Source of the DNA: Aphrocallistes beatrix
Taxonomy: Eukaryota; Porifera; Hexactinellida; Sceptrulophora; Aphrocallistidae
DNA length: 64,000 nucleotides
Direction of reading: 5' to 3'
NCBI GenBank assembly: GCA_963281255.1
Contig: OY725500.1
Span: 434,001 to 498,000, forward strand
A program made the translations under genes and the position numbers. How positions within the stretch are numbered: the stretch's first letter is position 1; the number at the start of each line of letters is the position of its first letter. The notes beneath the pieces are model-generated. The model did no database searches. It was not told the DNA's origin and worked only from the letters and a program-made list of their open reading frames with translations. This document shows positions 63,630-64,000 of the stretch, in pieces.

Positions 63630-64000
63630 CAACACACCACTCTGTCACTGAAGAATGTGTGTATGTGACATATCATCTGTCCTGGAAACGAATATAGCAT
63701 TTGGAATTCAATTTAGTTAATTATATTAATGTTTCAAGGAAAGTGAATGTTGGTGCGTGCAATTGGATAATCAAATACTAGGATTAGGTGGCACATTGAA
63801 CCACATTTTAACCAATTTTGTTGAATGGAATGCAAAGTGTCATATCATTCATAGCAAAAACTTTAATAATGTATAAGATTGCTCAGATTTGGCCAATAAT
63901 ACAAGTAATTAATTCTAATAATATCGTTTCTGTAATAAATATAGAAAAGCAGAATTTCCATAATCATTTGAAACAGGTTATGTTTTTTACTTAATTTTAA

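Larger units (their letters stand above)
59750..63850 (+). repeat. Degenerate tandem duplication block of about 1-1.2 kb units
   Basis: The exon-like unit recurs at about 59880, 61090, 62220 and 63157; its upstream flank recurs at 59750-59870 and 60960-61075. Another segment starting GGAATTCAATTTAGTTAATTA occurs at about 60470 and 63700. Confidence 0.8.

Overview
This is an animal (metazoan) nuclear DNA window. The evidence is spliced genes with GT-AG introns, a PATJ/MUPP1-type polarity scaffold, an intronless PRDM9-like PR/SET zinc-finger pair, ARF GTPases, RO60, SmD2, an adhesion-GPCR-like receptor, mariner elements and dense pogo-like MITEs. AT-rich introns, many intronless genes and a coiled-coil/NHL protein suggest an early-branching invertebrate such as a sponge, but the sequence alone does not fix the taxon.

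Region 0.6-35.4 kb, minus strand. I reconstruct one very large gene with an L27-like N-terminus at 35355 and ten PDZ domains, ending at 588. Exon boundaries were placed by splice sites and reading phase. Phases agree at every junction except the one after the second exon, where an exon is probably missed. Its introns hold other genes: a RUN/Rubicon-homology protein, two divergent ARFs and a PRDM9-like gene lie in the last 9.2-kb intron. A second, inverted PRDM9-like copy, a small ORF and an NHL protein lie in other introns. The two PRDM9-like genes form the core of a 2.57-kb inverted repeat whose ends cut into PATJ exons. A foldback-like element at 27.9-33.4 kb has a 3.8-kb satellite core.

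Region 35.9-46.6 kb. It holds an intronless adhesion-GPCR-like receptor (-), SmD2 (-), an unknown two-pass membrane protein (+), and a six-exon Pitchfork (PIFO/CIMAP)-like ciliary gene (-) whose first intron is a (CTAA)n microsatellite.

Region 47.0-59.4 kb. It holds a complete nine-exon RO60 (TROVE/vWA) gene (-). One intron contains an unknown intronless multi-pass membrane protein and another contains two nested, inactivated mariner elements.

Region 59.8-64 kb. Four tandem copies of a short exon, two or three preceded by a TATA box, all end in CAT|GTGAGT. A downstream exon begins with G in the correct phase, so splicing would create the start codon of a 57-aa protein. The remaining space is mostly MITEs and foldback elements, often nested in each other.
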